Shown one piece after another: positions 5,357-7,421 of a stretch of DNA of 7,421 bases. The stretch comes from Candidatus Latescibacterota bacterium (GTDB lineage: Bacteria; JAAXHH01; JABIQT01). Below the pieces are notes generated by a model that did not search any database, was not told the DNA's origin, and saw only the letters and a list, made by a program, of their open reading frames with translations. The stretch is taken from the NCBI GenBank assembly GCA_018667995.1, contig JABIQT010000034.1, positions 1 through 7,421 on the forward strand, read 5' to 3'. The position numbers were made by a program, and so were the translations under genes. Each line of letters begins with the position of its first letter. Positions within the stretch are counted from its first letter, which is position 1.

Positions 5357-6865
5357 ATGTCACTACCCGAACAACTTCTTGCTTACACACAGACCGCTTT
5401 CGTTGATCCCCGACACCCCGCCTATCTGCTGATGAATGACGAGGGATCCCTTCTTGAATGGGGTGGGGAACTTTCCCACTATTCGCTTTCTTCGCTTGCA
5501 CAAAACGAACCCGTCAGCGCGCAGCTCCCATTCCTGGAGGGGCTCCTGCCTGCTGAGACGATTCCGCTGGAACTACCCTCAGTTGAAGTGGCGGCGGGCG
5601 TCTACGCCGATCTCCACATCCTGACCGGAGATCGGGGCGATTGGATATTGCCGTTGGATGCGACCGAGGCCGTACATGAACAGCAGAAGATTCAGCAAAA
5701 GCTCAACGAGATTAACCTTCGAAAGACCAATAACCAAAGCGGTACGTCAAGTCCAACAGAGATTCCCTGGCATGCCGTGTTTCCAACACTGAACATTGCG
5801 GCCATGGTTCGTGTGGATGAGCACGAATTTAACCTGCTCTCTGCTCCCCCCTCGTGGCTGATAAAGCTGTGGCCTGAAGCGGTATCCCTCAGAGAGAGGA
5901 TTCGACCGGGCGATGTCTTTTCATTCCTTGAGTATTTTCTCATCGAGGCTGAGACATTCTGGGAATCTTCATCGTCCGGGCAGTTGGGCTCAGGGTTCTG
6001 GACGGAAGCCGATCAGCATGGCCACGAGTATCAACTTGAGGCAACGGCCACAGCGGTGGACGACACAAAGCTCCTGCTGATTTCATTCCCTGAGCAGGTC
6101 TTCCACGATCAGCAGGAGATACTTCAGAAGAGTAGAGAAATCAGCCTTACCCATGAGCGAACGCTTCAGGAAATTCAGAAAAAGGACGTGCTTCTTCATT
6201 GCATTGTCCACGACCTGAAAAGTCCCCTAAGTACTATGAAAGGGGTACTCGACCTCCTCGCAGCCGGTATCATAAAACCAGAGCGTATGGAGTCCATGAT
6301 TGCCTCGGGTCAACAGCAAGCCGATCGACAGCTCGGAATGATCCAAGATATCCTGACCGCCTTTGCCGCTGAAATGGGTGCCCTGGATTCCCATTCTGTA
6401 CGCCGGGTCGATGCGCCAGATGTCGTTCGCTGTGCTCGATCTGTGGCAGACGGACTCGAACCCGCCTACTCTAGAAGGAACATCAGGCTGGTTGTGGGAT
6501 CGCGTACAGAGGATGCAGCCGATTGGCCGGTAGTCGGGGAAGAGTCCCGGCTGGAGCGTATCTTTACCAATCTGCTTGAGAACGCCCTGCGCCACACCGC
6601 CGAAGGCACTGCCGTCACCATCGACTTCAGCCGGAAGAACGGCACCATTCTGACCACTATAGAGGATGAAGGCCCGGGGATCCCTGAGGGTCTGGTCGAT
6701 CGCTTGTTCGAGAAATTCTCACAGGGCGAACAGGGCGGTTCGACGGGCCTGGGACTCTACTTCTGCCGCATTACCGTAGAACGCTGGGGCGGAGCCATAG
6801 GAGCGCAGAACCGCGATGAAGGCGGTGCACGATTCTGGTTTGACTTGCCTGAGCCCGCCAATTAG
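5357..6865 (+). CDS. Soluble sensor histidine kinase with two PAS-like N-terminal domains
   Basis: The 502-aa protein autophosphorylates a histidine and would pass phosphate to a response regulator, though none is in the window. There is no membrane helix, so it senses an internal signal or partner. Two PAS-like segments precede the kinase core: about 20-105 (YLLMNDEGSLLEWGG, QLPFLEGLLP, WILPLDAT) and 135-245 (WHAVFPTLNI, then FSFLEYFLIEAETFW at 188-202). The H-box is VHDLKSP with phospho-acceptor His285, preceded by IQKKDVLLHCI. The ATPase core has N-box NLLEN (405-409), G1 DEGPGIP (437-443) and G2 TGLGL (463-467), so it appears catalytically complete. I chose ATG 5357 because residues before it look unlike the domain and use unusual codons. 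ATG 5318 would add 13 residues; neither start has a clear ribosome binding site. The gene lies 133 bp after the GTPase on the same strand, so it is probably in the same cluster, possibly with its own promoter. Confidence 0.93.
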   Translation: MSLPEQLLAYTQTAFVDPRHPAYLLMNDEGSLLEWGGELSHYSLSSLAQNEPVSAQLPFLEGLLPAETIPLELPSVEVAAGVYADLHILTGDRGDWILPLDATEAVHEQQKIQQKLNEINLRKTNNQSGTSSPTEIPWHAVFPTLNIAAMVRVDEHEFNLLSAPPSWLIKLWPEAVSLRERIRPGDVFSFLEYFLIEAETFWESSSSGQLGSGFWTEADQHGHEYQLEATATAVDDTKLLLISFPEQVFHDQQEILQKSREISLTHERTLQEIQKKDVLLHCIVHDLKSPLSTMKGVLDLLAAGIIKPERMESMIASGQQQADRQLGMIQDILTAFAAEMGALDSHSVRRVDAPDVVRCARSVADGLEPAYSRRNIRLVVGSRTEDAADWPVVGEESRLERIFTNLLENALRHTAEGTAVTIDFSRKNGTILTTIEDEGPGIPEGLVDRLFEKFSQGEQGGSTGLGLYFCRITVERWGGAIGAQNRDEGGARFWFDLPEPAN

Positions 6866-6913
6866 GAGCAAAGCTGTCTCCAGCGGACGTTTTTACCAAA
6901 TTAACTAGACTAA

Positions 6914-6937
6914 TATTGGCGCCGGTAGACGCCAATA
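6914..6937. repeat. Perfect 8-bp inverted repeat before the FG-GAP gene
   Basis: TATTGGCG (6914-6921) and CGCCAATA (6930-6937) are exact reverse complements around an 8-nt centre. A second, alternative pairing exists between CCGGT (6922-6926) and ACCGG (6937-6941). No T-run follows, so it is not a standard terminator for the kinase gene. It lies 41 bp before the start codon at 6978, where an operator or a leader RNA structure would be expected. A weak possible -35 (TTTACC, 6892-6897) sits 16 bp before the first arm, but no convincing -10 is present. Confidence 0.45.
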
Positions 6938-6977
6938 CCGGTGCTCGCCGTGAGTACACCTGGCCAAGGATAATGAT

Positions 6978-7421
6978 ATGCGCGTTGCCGTACCTTTTAC
7001 AGTCACCTCACCCCTGCCGGATAATCTCGGACACATACCCATCTCTTCAGAGGTTGATTTCTCCTCGTTGATCGCCTCCGCAGGACTCACGGGCGTATTG
7101 AATCCCAATACCATAGTAATCCTCGATGTCTCCAGCGGAACTCCGGTACCCCATGGCCGCACAGAGGACTTCGCGTATTCGGATTGCGGGCGATTGGAGT
7201 GGGTGATTGCTGATGGGGCTCACAAGGAATATGAAATACACTTCTCCGTTGTAGCTGAGAGACCTCCGCTTCTTCCTCAAGAATACACGCCGATGGTCGG
7301 TGTCGGAGACCTGATTCGTTACAATGCCGGTGTGCCCAGGCCCATTACCCTCGGGTATTCTATGAAATTGGTCGATATCACCGGATATGGTCAACGGGAT
7401 CTTGTCGGATGTTGGAATTAC
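6978..7421 (+). CDS. FG-GAP/VCBS-repeat-like protein, 5' part (runs off the window)
   Basis: An open frame of 148 codons starts at ATG 6978, with AAGGA (6966-6970) 7 nt before it, and has no stop before the window edge. The first about 90 residues look like a beta-rich domain (VDFSSLIASAGLTGVL, then a strand-rich stretch with LEWVIADG and YEIHFSVV). After it, residues 131-146 read as an FG-GAP/VCBS blade: VDITGYGQRDLVG resembles the canonical D-x-N-G-D-G-x-x-D loop, keeping D133 and D141 but with Thr and Tyr at two usual ligand positions. Such proteins are usually beta-propellers that bind carbohydrates or calcium outside the cell. No N-terminal signal peptide is visible, which is odd for that class. 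The catalytic domain, if any, is beyond the window, so no enzyme activity is called. Confidence 0.72.
   Translation, partial: MRVAVPFTVTSPLPDNLGHIPISSEVDFSSLIASAGLTGVLNPNTIVILDVSSGTPVPHGRTEDFAYSDCGRLEWVIADGAHKEYEIHFSVVAERPPLLPQEYTPMVGVGDLIRYNAGVPRPITLGYSMKLVDITGYGQRDLVGCWNY

Noticed and set aside
6875-7139. 13-bp direct repeat TGTCTCCAGCGGA at 6875-6887 and 7127-7139
   Set aside because: One copy is in coding sequence, one in the spacer, and a single 13-mer repeat is roughly expected by chance in a window of this size. There are no flanking mobile-element features.
1-7421. Mobile elements, CRISPR arrays, tRNA or rRNA genes
   Set aside because: No transposase or integrase motifs, no regularly spaced repeats, and no tRNA cloverleaf or rRNA-like segment could be seen.

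Overview
The window is about 7.4 kb at moderate GC, with every supportable gene on the + strand. The organism is probably a Gram-negative, environmental, non-model bacterium. This rests on a transmembrane protein with an OmpA-type peptidoglycan-binding domain, an oligopeptide-type binding protein with a plain signal peptide rather than a lipobox, and a secreted-type FG-GAP/VCBS-like protein of the sort common in uncultured aquatic or sponge-associated phyla. The phylum cannot be fixed from the sequence, and the organism call is inference.

Layout. Positions 1-219 are a leader with a small hairpin and a plausible sigma70-type promoter bracketed by an 8-bp inverted repeat. Positions 220-1902 encode a family 5 (OppA/DppA-like) periplasmic solute-binding protein; its ABC permeases and ATPases are not in the window. 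A short AT-richer stretch (1903-1995) holds the best promoter candidate of the window, TTGACA and an extended -10, with the -10 enclosed in a perfect 7-bp dyad. From there runs a cluster of five: a possible 61-aa small protein (1996-2181); a cytosolic coiled-coil protein (2178-2903); a 600-aa membrane protein with a cytosolic N-terminal half containing a roadblock/longin-like segment, one membrane helix and a periplasmic OmpA_C domain (2933-4735); a Ras-like small GTPase (4732-5223); and a soluble sensor histidine kinase (5357-6865). After a dyad-containing spacer, an FG-GAP/VCBS-like gene begins at 6978 and runs off the window end.

The centre of interest is the 2178-6865 cluster. Two 4-bp ATGA overlaps and tight spacing point to coupled expression. 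Its parts suggest a cytoplasmic GTPase switch placed next to a trans-envelope protein that can bind the cell wall, with a coiled-coil partner and a kinase input or output. No GTPase-activating protein, exchange factor or response regulator is identifiable by sequence in the window. The roadblock/longin-like segment is the natural candidate for the GTPase partner, by analogy with MglB-MglA. Gene identities for the GTPase, kinase, OmpA domain and binding protein are well supported by motifs; the mechanism of the system is inference.
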